From Dipteris shenzhenensis (lineage: Eukaryota; Polypodiophyta; Polypodiopsida; Gleicheniales), in the NCBI GenBank assembly GCA_047967505.1, contig CM106541.1: a DNA stretch of 64,000 nt. One strand, written 5' to 3'. Within the stretch, counting starts at the first letter, position 1; each line of letters begins with the position of its first letter. The position numbers and the translations under genes were made by a program. The notes under the pieces are model-generated. The model saw nothing but the letters and a program-made list of their open reading frames with translations. It was not told where the DNA came from and made no database searches. Below, piece by piece: positions 20,901-32,900 of the stretch.

Positions 20901-23900
20901 TAGAGTTTGCTTACAATAATACAGTACATAGCTCTACAGGGAAAGCCCCTTTTGAAGTCATATATGGGAAGGTGATTTTGCCACCTATATTGAGGACTAA
21001 AGATGAAATATTTGCAGCTGATCAGTTTGTAAGAGACCTCCAGACAGCTTACAGCCAAGTCCGGACAGCAATTGAAAGGTCTCAAGAGAAACATAAAAAG
21101 GCTGCAGATAAACATAGGAGACAGCTAGATCTCAAGGAAGGGGACTGGATGCTTTTAAAGTTTGAAAAAGCTAGGCTCCACAAGTTTAAAGGCAAACAGA
21201 AAGTGTATGCAAAGTTATCTCCCAGATACTATGGCCCTTTCAGGGTTACAGAAAGAATAAATGAGATTGCATACAGATTAGCATTGCCAGAGCATTGGAG
21301 GATTCACAATGCATTCCATGTGAGTCTTCTAAAGAAATTTCAGGGACCAGAGCCTACAGAACCAGTATCAGAAGATCCACCAGAAGTAGATGAGCTGGAG
21401 GAAGTCCTTCAGCCAGAGCAAATTGTGTACCATACTGTACGTAAAGGCCCTCAGGGTAAGGAATTTTGCAGGTATCTTGTAAAATTCAAGAATTATACGG
21501 CATTAGATGCCAAGTGGATGGACGAAGACATGTTATCCGATCATCCACAGCTTTTGGATGTTTACAAGGAAGCTTTTCAGTTGAGGTCAACTAAATAGAA
21601 GCCAAGGGGATGTCACCACAATGTAAATATCCTAAGTCAAAGTACAGTTGATCATTTATTTGATCATAATTAAAGAGTTTTATATGTGTTAATTATGATC
21701 AAAGAGTTATTTTAATGGTCAAAGGATTGACTACGGTCAAAGATACTTGACACTAGTCAAGTAAACCTGACTGCGGTCAGAGAGTGTTGACTTCGGTCAA
21801 CAAGACTTGGCATGCGCCAAGAGGGTTAACCCCGGTTAACCAAGATGTGCCAACTCCGGTTGGAGAGACTTGGCTATAATTAAGGCGCCTTGACCTTTGG
21901 TCAAAGCTCTTTAATTATAATCAAGAGTGTTGACTCCGGTCAACCAGAGAAAACATATATATATTTATTTGTATATATATATTTGTTTAGATGTGCACAT
22001 GTGTTCAGTGGGGACGCCCACCGTGACTAGGATTAGTCCACAGTGTGTTATTTGCATGCAAAGCGCTAACAATTAATGGGTACCATGGTGGTGCGCTTTA
22101 ATTAATTGTTGCAGGTACTAGCAAGGACTATTTTTCCTAAGCGAAATGGGAGCCTGACAAGCATCTAGGAAGCGGTTCGTGTGACCGAGAGCTTTGAAGA
22201 CTGCAGAATGGCCCTTAGAGGCTTGTAATAGGTTTTAGTCTAGATTTTAGACAAGTGGCATGTTGCCAATTTGAATGGGGCTTGAAGCTCTTGTAAAAGA
22301 AGAATCCTTTTCACGTTTGAGAGAGAGACTTACGAGACAGCTCTAAGCTGAACTTCTGTAACAGATTTTTTCTGAAATGAATAAAGACCTTCGGGGGGGT
22401 CCAGCCCGACAATTTGTCCTGGGCCCTAGTGTTTGTTCAGAGAGAGGGAGTGAGGGAGAGCCTTTGGAGAGTTAATCTCCGTCGTAGAAATAAAGCCAAA
22501 GCTGTCTTTCACAGTCAATTTGGTTTTAAAAACAGCTTTCCTTAATGGAGACTTGTTGGAAGAGGTTTATGTCAAACAACCTCCGGGCTTTGAAATTTCA
22601 GGAAATGCACTTCAGGTATGCAAGCTGAATAAAGCCTTATATGGGCTGAAACAAGCCCCACGTGCATGGTATGCCAAAATTGATGCCTTTCTGACCAATA
22701 AGGGGCTGCACAATAGTCCAACTGAGAGCACCCTTTACATCAAAAAGGATGGGGGGGATATTCTAGTCATCATTCTTTATGTAGATGACATGCTGCTCAC
22801 CGGATCAAATGAGGAAGTAATTGCAGATTTCAAGGCCCAATTGAAAGCTACATTTGATATGTCAAACTTGGGCTTGTCACATTTCTTTTTGGGGATCCAA
22901 TTTATTCAAGAGAAATGTGGCATTGTTATGTCTCAGTCCAAGTATGTTCAAAAGCTCTTGGACAGATTCAACATGCATGATTGCAAGCCTATGTCCACTC
23001 CCATGGAGCCGGGGCTGAAGCTTACAATGCATGATGCGGGTGAATCAATTGATGTCACACTCTATAGTCAGGCTGTTGGATGCCTCATTTATCTCTACAA
23101 TACACGACCTGATATTCAGTTTTCAGTTTCTCAGGTGAGCAGGTATATGCACAGCCCAAAGATTATGCATTGGCACGCTGTAAAACGCATCTTCCGTTAC
23201 TTGCAAGGTACAAAGTCTTTTGGCTTAATGTTTCCCAGGGGGGGTGACTTGCAGATGCATGCTTACAGTGACTCAGATTCGGCTGGAGACTATGATACTA
23301 GGCAGTCCACCAGTGGGAATTGTTTCTTTCTAGGACATGCTTGCATTTCTTGGTTGAGCAAGAAACAGTCTACAGTGGCTACCTCCTCATGTGAAGCTGA
23401 GTACAGGGCAGCTTTCACAGCGACAATTGAATGTGTTTGGCTGCATATTCATCTTTCATTGGAGGGTCCTTCTCCGATTCTCACTGATAGTCACTGTCCT
23501 ATAGCATTGGCAAAGAATCCTGTGTTTCATGCTCGCACGAAGCACATTGAGGTTCACTATCATATGTCAGAGAGAAGTTGCATGCAGGAGAGATCAGTAT
23601 GATCTATGTGTCAACAAATGACAATGTTGCAGACATCTTCACCAAAGCACTTCCACGTGAAAAAATTGAGGCATTTCGCAATGCCTTGAACTTATCTCCT
23701 TTTGGTGATTGATCATTTCCTTGTACATGACATTGGCACTGCAGGGGGGTGTTAGAATTATTATTATAATTCAGCAGTGACCAATGTAATGTAGAGGTTT
23801 TTTCCCCTAACCACAGTTAGTTCACTAACTACGGTTAGTGAAGGACAAGGTTTTGTCACTTAGACAAAACCCATCCCACTTCTTGTATTAGTCACTTCTT

Positions 23901-26900
23901 CTATTGCAAGCACTACGTTCAGCTCTCTTGCTCTCACACTCTCTTTTTGTAACACGCCCTTCACAAGAGGAATACGAGTCTATTACTATAGGAGAAGCAT
24001 ACATCAAAGACAGGTAAAGCTCAGCAAGGTTTAAAAACAGTGTGTAGTTTCAGGTCCCTGAAAGACCGCTCAAAGGGTTTGAACCAGGGAATTTTGTATG
24101 TACCTGTACATCTGAAATGAGCAGTTCAAATTCCCATATCTAAACACTGAAGTCTGAAACCACAACAACCCATGCAGGGAATATAACCCTACTGAATAAA
24201 TCAAATTGATGTAATGAAAAGAAAACTCAAGGTCAAAAAGATAGGATAATTGATAGAAAAAGGTTATAATCCCATAAGTGCAAGAATATCTGCCATTTGA
24301 ATTTCATTTGATCATGCAATCTCATGGATGTAAAAATTAAGTATCCAAACTGCCAGCAATTCATGAAAATTTTGCTGGCTCTTGAGCTTCTCCATCATCA
24401 TTGTCTTGCATCATACCGAAGCCAGACATTAGAGACAAATCTTCAAGACGAATAGAGATAAACTGATGATAGAATCTGTGTATCAATCTCATACCAGTAG
24501 CAAGCATGGATGGACTCTAAATTGTCAAGGCTAAAACAGCAGAATCCATTCAAAGCCTTAGCAGCACATAAATATGAAGACAGAAGCATCAAAAAGAGCT
24601 ACATTGGAATGGCTGCTTGTATGTGACCTTGCAAAGTGATCATGTCTCTAAAGCAGCAAGCTGAATCTAACCAACTCAAAAATGTACTGATTACAACCAA
24701 TCACGTCCTCCATGAATAGGTTTCTTGACCCAGCTATGGGATTGGAAAGCAAGGTATTATACAGGACTACAGTTAAACACCAAAGTGAATATGAAAACGA
24801 CTTACAATTGGTCCCTTAAACACTCACCTTGAGTTTAAATTGAAAGTCAGGTACAGATGCTAGTTGGAAAGACATTGGTGTCCACTAATACCATACTAAC
24901 AATTGTAGTATCAACAACTAAATACGCATGGCATGATTGAACTCCCAAAATCAACTATTAAAGTTAAGATCCCAAACTCAACTCATAAGATCCCCACACA
25001 CTATGTCACCTCCATTTGCCAAACAACAATACAGTTGCCTCAGCATATCAGACTAGACACTAATTTGAACACGATTATAGCCAAGCAAAACCTATCTATA
25101 ACTTGAATTAAGTCTGATATTAACTGTTGCAGGGATCCGTCAAAAGCTTCAATGTACAGATAAAAGACATAACCTCTGCTGACGAAACAATGCACCAAGC
25201 ATTACTCACTCTCACCACATGGTAAATCTTTACTCTGAATTTCTTTTTAAAAGCCTACCAAAATAGAACTCTGGAGATTTGTTATGCAACCATCAGATCT
25301 TGCACTAAATATATAAATTCAAAAAGCAATACTACTTCACGCAGACACTTGTGGAGCATACCTAGACCATCGCACAGTATCTTCCATGAGCTTTCCAATC
25401 TTCTCACGCTTCTCTTCCACAAATCGCCGACAAATACCTTCCACATTTGTCAGATATACGCGAACAAGTTCTCTCCTATACTGGCAATCCAAACACCGAA
25501 AAGGACGGTGAGGATTCTCCCTGCAGCATGAACCAGTGAAAATAAGCACGATGCAAGACATTCTAGGCACCAAAAACTAATAGAAGTCATCATACAAAAA
25601 TATTTCCAATGCAAAGGATAAAGTGTAAGCCTTACATACATGGTCAAGTCGTATAAATAATTAGTGGACTTGTCCAGATATCTATTTATTGTAGTACGCT
25701 ACTTCCCAACGTTGAGCCCAATTATGGTAGATCAGCCCTGCATATTCCTACTGATTGGCATGGACTCTTTTGCCTCTATGGGGGAGACTTGTATGTGGGA
25801 TACTTCATTGCGAGAAGTGCAGATAGGCAAATTTCTCCTGCAGTTCATGCAGATGCCAGTTCTTTCAACGACATGCAAGTAAAATGGAACTCATCTTGAA
25901 AGACATGCCTTTTCTAAAAAACCCCTATTTTTGTTTTAAGGGATCAGGTCCTAGAAAGCCCTGTAGTAGATATTTGCTTGCACGCAGAAGCACCTCCCCT
26001 TACCTAGCACTCAGATTTTTCCATCTCACCATTTAATATACTGCCCTATTTTTCAGACTGCACAGGTCAGATACATCTCTGGCTTATAAAATGCAGTCAT
26101 ACATCTATCTCTGTTGCTGTATTGACAACACTGTTAGTGTTTGATACTAATGGTACTTGCTACTGCTTAGATTAAGATTTTTTTAAAAAACAATGCATCT
26201 GATCCCTTCTTCAAGGACATCATGATGATTTGCAGTCTCTTGGTTAACCAGTAAGAGGGATCTGATGTGGGGTATGCCCAAGTTGTCACTCCAGTAAGAG
26301 GGATCTGATGTGGGGTATGCCCAAGTTGTCACATAAATATCTTACACTCCAGTAAGAGGGATCTGATGTGGGGTATGCCCAAGTTGTCATGGAACCGGCC
26401 TAATGGAACGTCACAAATGTCTGATAACGAAGGAAGAGATATGGGAAGTGGTTGCTGATCTACAAAAGAAAGCCGCAGCTCGATCGATCCAAGCAGCTAC
26501 ACAACGGCCACACTTCAATGTTAATTTTAGGCGAAAAGAAATGGATGCCGTGAATTCTTCCGCTGTGACACCACGCCTCACAAAACCAAGAGCAGATTCA
26601 AAGCAGAATATATGCAGAGCTTGAGTTGAGGACGACGACGCAGCTCAGCAACAAGTAAGCTCCATCCACAAAGTTTCCAAGGTCCCCAAAAAATGACACG
26701 TGGCAGATAGGGTTAGTAAACCTTGTAGGTGTGGTTAGGTAAGGTTAACACATGGCAACTCAACCCACACTAAGCCATGGTTAGAAGTGGTTACGCTAGC
26801 AAGGCTAGGTTCAATGATTGGACCATAGTTAAGTTTTCTTAACTTTGGGTTAACTCATTTGGGTCAAAAGATTGCCACATGTCAACACTGCCACCTAAGC

Positions 26901-29900
26901 ACAAAGGCCCTTGTGAAGCACAATTTGAATTCTGCATATGAATCCCTGTGCCACATCATCAAAGACCCTCTTCACAGAAACTTCGACAAGCCGTAACTTG
27001 CAATCTAGGAGGAATTTGGACACGCTCAAAAAAGGAAAAGTGATTGTCTTTTTGAGCTCTACGCGCCCATCAAGTCAGAACCAATGTTAGCAATTAGACA
27101 CTACCAATATTGAAAGAAATCAATTGGTAAGACCTTTGCAACAAATGACAAATCAAAGCATGAATGCACACATCGCTGTCATAAGCATGCCAAAAGTGCA
27201 AGTGTATGAGATGACCATAGCCCAAAACATGGCATCCACACATTAAGCATTAAGGCACATGAAAGAACAAAGCGTCATGCATCAAGCTACATCAAGTAAA
27301 GATGTAAACACCATCAGCATCAAGCATTGAGAAGGAACAACCTTGCCACCTTCAGCCCATATGTTTTGTAAAGCAAACCTGACCACCTGAGAGTAGCCAT
27401 GCAAGCACCCAGGGGAGGATTTGATCTTATAAAAGCCACACTTGACCACCTTAAGTAGCAATGCATGCACTAAGGGGAGGTGATGGAATGTAACTCACAT
27501 CTGACCACCTTGCGATAGCCAAGAGATCATGGCACCAAGGGGAGGTGTTGAGATGTGGTGCCATGAGCACATAGATTAAAGGGAAAAGGTATGTTATAAG
27601 GAATGTATTGAAGTAGCCACCCTAGGATGTGGACTACATGATGTGGAGATGTGGATTGAGGATATCCACAAGGAGAGATGTGGATGAAAGGATCCCACAT
27701 GGTTTGACTATTCAAAGGGCACTCTATATATAAGAGGCCTACTATGTATTGTTGAACACACACATTGCAAGAGATATAGATTTGCAATCTCCCTCTCATG
27801 TCTTATTTAGTGTGCTTTGAGCCTCCTTAGTTCTTCCGCTGATCTTGTGTACACTAGGCTTAGTGGTGGTGATCACATGCTGGCTCTTTGACAAGTCTAG
27901 GTCTATTCCCTATTGTTGTGGTGCTTAAAAAAATTTGGGGAGCATCGTGTCTACAATTGGTCATCCATTATACAAAGATTGTGAGGCCCCATTGTTTTGG
28001 ATGATGGATGAGACACATCAGGAAGTTCCGTGCAGCTATGTAAAAGCAAAATGCTGGGAATAGCATAATGTTCAGCTCCATGGGTTGACCTCATTTTGAT
28101 TGCATCACTCACATACCCCTTGCTTAGGTAGAGCATTGCACTCGTGAGCTGAGTAGCAGATAGCAGGAGACCTTGTCATAGTGGGCTTGGCATGAAGCGT
28201 AGTGGGCTACTGTAGTCACGCAGGAGCTTGGGCTTAGAGCCTTCTCTCTAGATGTGAGGCGTTGCAGAGCTCTGAAGTCGAGAGCTATGGACTAGAGGTA
28301 GGTAGTCGATGAGGCTCACCGAAACTGGAACAACAACAGAGAAAGCAAACCTTGAACCTTACTTTCTCAAGACGCACATAAAATGAACAATCTCACAGAA
28401 GAGAGTCTATGATCATTCCATAAGGAACCTCAATACTAAAATGCTAGAGATGGGTGTGTAGGTAGAGCTTCGAGCTCTCTCTCAAACAATAGGATAACCA
28501 TTCACTCTCTTTCTCTCGAAATGAACGCTCTCTCTCTCACACGGAATCTCATGGACATAATTTCACAAACTCTTCCTAACATCAAGATAAGAGTGTGCCA
28601 CTCACTCTAAACTACCTAGGCTTGTGGGCAACCTATGCTCTGATACCATGTCAAAGAGCCGGCATGTGATCACCACCACTAAGCCTAGTGCACACAAGAT
28701 CAGCGGAAGAACTAAGGAGGCTCAAAGCACACTAAATAAGACATGAGAGGGAGATTGCAAATCTATATCTCTTGCAATGTGTGTGTTCAACAATACATGG
28801 TAGGCCTCTTATATAGAGAGTGCCCTTTCAATAGTCAAACCATGTAGGATCCTTTCATCCACATCTCTCCTTGTGGATATCCTCAATCCACATCTCCACA
28901 TCATGTAGTCCACATCCTAGGGTGGCTACTTTAATACATTCCTTATCACATACCTTTTCCCTTTAATCTATGTGCTCATGGCACCACATCTCAACAAGAC
29001 TCATATCACATATTTCTTAACATTCTTCATAACTGTCCTCTCTCTAGATGGAGCACATCTCAAGGTGAGTTGGGCCCAGCAAACTGCAAGTTGTACTTAG
29101 GAAAAGGCTAGCACAGCATCTATCCCTACCTTCTTTGCCCAACACTGGGATGAGTTCTGCAATTGGCCAATTGAAATACCAAGCCTGCCAAGCTCCACAT
29201 GCTCCGAAAGATAGTCCACTCTCTCAATAGGCTAACACTGAGAGCGCATCACATCTTAGATAGCTCCTCTCCACAGAATTCAAGGCAATTACTCCAAAGG
29301 CCCTTGAAAGGGAAGCCTACCTCAAAAGTGCCACCATATGTTGACTGACATTCTCAACTTTAGGTTGATGGGATATTGCGCCTATTCCATGTCATACTAC
29401 ACTTCACACATGATATAGGTTGTATTGGGTACATTTTGCACTAGCATTTAATCTTTCTCTTGGTTCTTTGGTTACAATATGTACTTTTTTTCCAAAAATT
29501 GTTTCTTTTTTTGTAGACATTACTAAAAATTAATTACCCTCCCTAATCTTTTGAAGGCATACTAAACTCCTCCAACCGTCTATCCCCGTCCCTCCTTTCC
29601 TATAGTATGTACTTTTTTTCATAGATCATTTTCCTTTTTGTAGACATTATTAAAATATCCCTCTCTCCCTAATCTTTTCTAAGTATACTAACCTCCCTCC
29701 TGTCCTTGTCCATGCCCCCTCCCTCCCTCTTGATCATTTTCCTTTTTCGTAGACATTACTAAAACCCACCCCCTCTCTGCCAAAGCACAAATGACAAACT
29801 CGGCAAAGGAGGCTGAGTGGCAATGCTTCTAGGCACATCTTAAGGATGCTCGCATAAAATTACATTTTTTTAGTAAAAAGTTTGGCCGGGTCAACAACTA

Positions 29901-32900
29901 TATATGGGGCTAACCTCCATGAGAACCAAGAATAAAGCAAGACGAGTGACTAGACATCATGAGGCTCCCATGGAAAGCTCAAGATCCCACATCAAATATT
30001 ACCAGAGAATCACCCTTGCAGTTGGTTGTGGCTTTCAACGCCATCACATACATGCAGAGAGGTCATGGGGATGAAGTGGAGAGGCTATGGGAATGGAAAG
30101 CAGGCTTCTTGCCTTGGCTTTGTCTTCCGCATCCCAGTACGCACAAGAAGAGAACACAAGAGGCTGACGTGCACAACTCACAACATGTCTCACACGATTA
30201 GGCCTTTCCACAAATGGTACAACTCAAATGTTCTAACCATGAAATATCTAAGAACTTTGCTATCGCATGCCTCAATCAAGGCCTGCCACTTAGCTGTCCA
30301 ACAAGCGGCAGCTTGCAAAGAGTACCTAACTGCCACGTGCCATGTGGCAGGTCAGGGTTTGACTGCCAACAGGGCAGGGGGGGTCAGTCAATATTCGTGT
30401 CCGGCAAGCTTAAGGCGCCATGGGCCCAAAGAGAGGAAGGGGGTCAAAACCCATGTAAGGACCACTCCCTCCCTCCTTTTTAATCAACCTCTGTAGCCTT
30501 CAACCAGAGCATCCCTCAGCCTCTAGCAGATCTATGAGGATCCACAAAGCCTGATCATCAACCAGGAAGCAGAGGACGAGCCTATATATCCCCCTCTCCA
30601 TCCTACAAGGGATGGCCCCTTCATCTACACTCATATTCTCAGCCCTTTGGGCAACCATTGGATCTGAGCCTATTGGCAAACAGTAATAAACAGTAAATGC
30701 TCTCTACAAAGAGTGGGGGATCAAACACTGTCCGCACCAAGTAGAGCTTCGCTCCAACACCTCCAACACCAAAGGTGACTATGCTTCCATCTACCATGGT
30801 AGCCATGATGCAGATGCAGCAACAACAGTCAGACACCATGATGCAAATGCAGTCACAACAGTCAGAAAATCTCTTCACCCAGATGTTACATCTCCAAGAG
30901 ATGAGAGAAGAAAGGAACCGAGGGACAAGGAAACAAGAAAAGACCGACTGTGAAAAGGACACCTTTCACATGTTGCTTGTAATTCCACGGTTGTCCACAG
31001 TTGGCGAACACAAGGGTATACGAGGTACCCTCAAGAACTAGAAAGGAAGTTTTTCAGACATCCACTAATGTCACTCATTGTCAAGTATGCCAAAAGGTGA
31101 ATCAAGAAAGGAGATATGTGTACAATGAATCATCTCAATAAGGTCGTCAAATATATGTGTACAAGCCCAAAGGAACACAGCATTTAAAGTATTTATTTAG
31201 TGTCAACATAATGTAATTCTGTAATTCAAATCAATCTACGGCATCGTCCGTTGCACGTAAGGTTGCCCACCATAACCAAACTCATGATACTTTAATTTTG
31301 TTGAGGCCGTTTAATAGTCTTCGGAAAAACTTTGAGTGTTGATACCACTTTCACATCACTACCAGTCGTATAACACTCAGAATCATTGCACACACGTTAA
31401 ACAGGAACTGTAAAGAAAATCCAATGGCATCCAATAAAATAATTAGCAGGCAGGTTACACAGAAAACTACAAAGCAAATCAACAAGCATTTATAATTTAA
31501 TTAACGGACTACAAGGTTTTTTCAAAATCTGAAATACTTGCTTGGTGTGTTTGTTAAAGTAAATCAACAAGCATTTATGATTTAGCTAACAGAATACAAG
31601 GTTATTTTTAAATCAGAAATATGTCGGTAGGTGTGTTTGTTCAATCCCTTTCTTTAGACCTATTCTTGGGGTCTTGTAGACCATTGTGGCAAAGCCACCA
31701 TCAAAATATCTCCAAGAACCATAGGCGACTTCAAAAGACTCACAAGCAGCTGGATATGTTTCTACTTCATTTCTATACATGTAACCACAAGCCTCTAATC
31801 TGATACAGTGATGTTTCACTCCACTATGACAAGATCTGATCATGCTCAACGCTTACATAGCTCTGAAGCAAGCAGATGCATGGCATCGAAATCAAAACCT
31901 CAACAATGATGCCAAGCCATCATGACACATGGTAAACCTCAATGGAATGCCGAACTTTGAACAAAGTTATGTATGATGTCAACTGATAATCCCCTGACCA
32001 TCAAATTCACAGAGAAAATTAAGATGTCCTAATTCACAATGGCCAATTCAAAAAAGGTAACACAGTAAAACTCCTTCACAACTTCCAGTGAGAGCTAAAG
32101 CCCACAACTAGACCATGAGAGCATATTTTGGCTACATAGTTTCCACCAAGAAATATAGATTATCAATACTCCAAAAACTTGGACAACAATCTAAACCTGA
32201 GAATCAAACATTAAACAGCACTATCAGTTCATCAAGAGTTGCAATGTTTTGCTTACGTAAAAGTAACTTTAAGACAGCATCCAATGCCTAGGTATACTAT
32301 CATACATCTCTATAGACAAAATGAGGATCTCCTTTAGCTCACTATATTTACAGAACATATCGTCTCACCTAATTACTTGCACCTGAGCCTTAATGACCAG
32401 TGTATCAGCAACTGTGAAACCATCCCAGACTTTTGAAAGCTCCATGAACTTCTTCCATCCCCAGTCATGTTCCTTTTTACAAAACCGGTGAAGCGTATCT
32501 GCAGTTAAAGATAGCTAAAAGATTACAATAAAAGATGGAAAGGAAAACTGTGATAAAATAAAATGAAAAGATCACTTGCACAAAGAACAACTGTGATTTC
32601 ATTGATCACTCCCACACACAACCACCGTAATCAGGAGTCAAGAGGACTGCATGTCCTGATTGTAACATCTTGCCACACTGCTTTAGGATAAGAGTAAAAG
32701 CCCCTTTGTGTTCATGGCATAACCACACCTTTTCAAAGATGTCAATTGCAACTCTGCAATTGAATTATCCAACACTGGGTATACATCCTAGGAGCATTTG
32801 ATTTCTAGTGAGCCACACAAACAAAACTACTGTAGCTTCAACAGCACATGAACGTTGTTGACAGGCAGTAAATTCTGACTTCAAAAAACAAGGTCAAATA

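Larger units (their letters stand above)
14095..22528 (+). mobile_element. Young Ty3/gypsy chromovirus nested in the copia RT
   Basis: Identical-length LTRs (918 bp) at 14095-15012 and 21611-22528 differ at six positions by eye. The duplication aaaac flanks both ends (14090-14094, 22529-22533). The PBS TGGTATCAGAGC is at 15014-15025 and the polypurine tract (aagccaagggga) at 21599-21610. One long gag-pol frame carries gag, CCHC, protease, RT, RNase H, integrase and a chromodomain-like tail. It is broken only by a 473-bp insertion in the integrase (20088-20560). It is the youngest large element that can be dated here and is antisense to the TRAF1-like gene. Confidence 0.95.
9698..23954 (+). 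mobile_element. Ty1/copia LTR retrotransposon, split by a nested gypsy element
   Basis: LTRs are 9698-9937 and 23750-23954, flanked by the 5-bp duplication cgccc (9693-9697, 23955-23959). A PBS for initiator tRNA-Met is at 9940-9951 and a polypurine tract (gcagggggg) abuts the 3' LTR. Gag, protease, integrase, RT and RNase H occur in copia order, with frameshifts, a stop in the protease and a deletion in the integrase zinc finger. A chromovirus (14095-22528) interrupts the RT. Without it the element is about 5.8 kb. It is antisense to the TRAF1-like gene in intron 6. Confidence 0.93.

Noticed and set aside
24000-24090. tRNA-like SINE suggested by GGTTTGAACC and AGCTCAGC words
   Set aside because: The spacing between the candidate boxes is too large, no 3' tail or target duplication is visible, and no second copy exists in the window.
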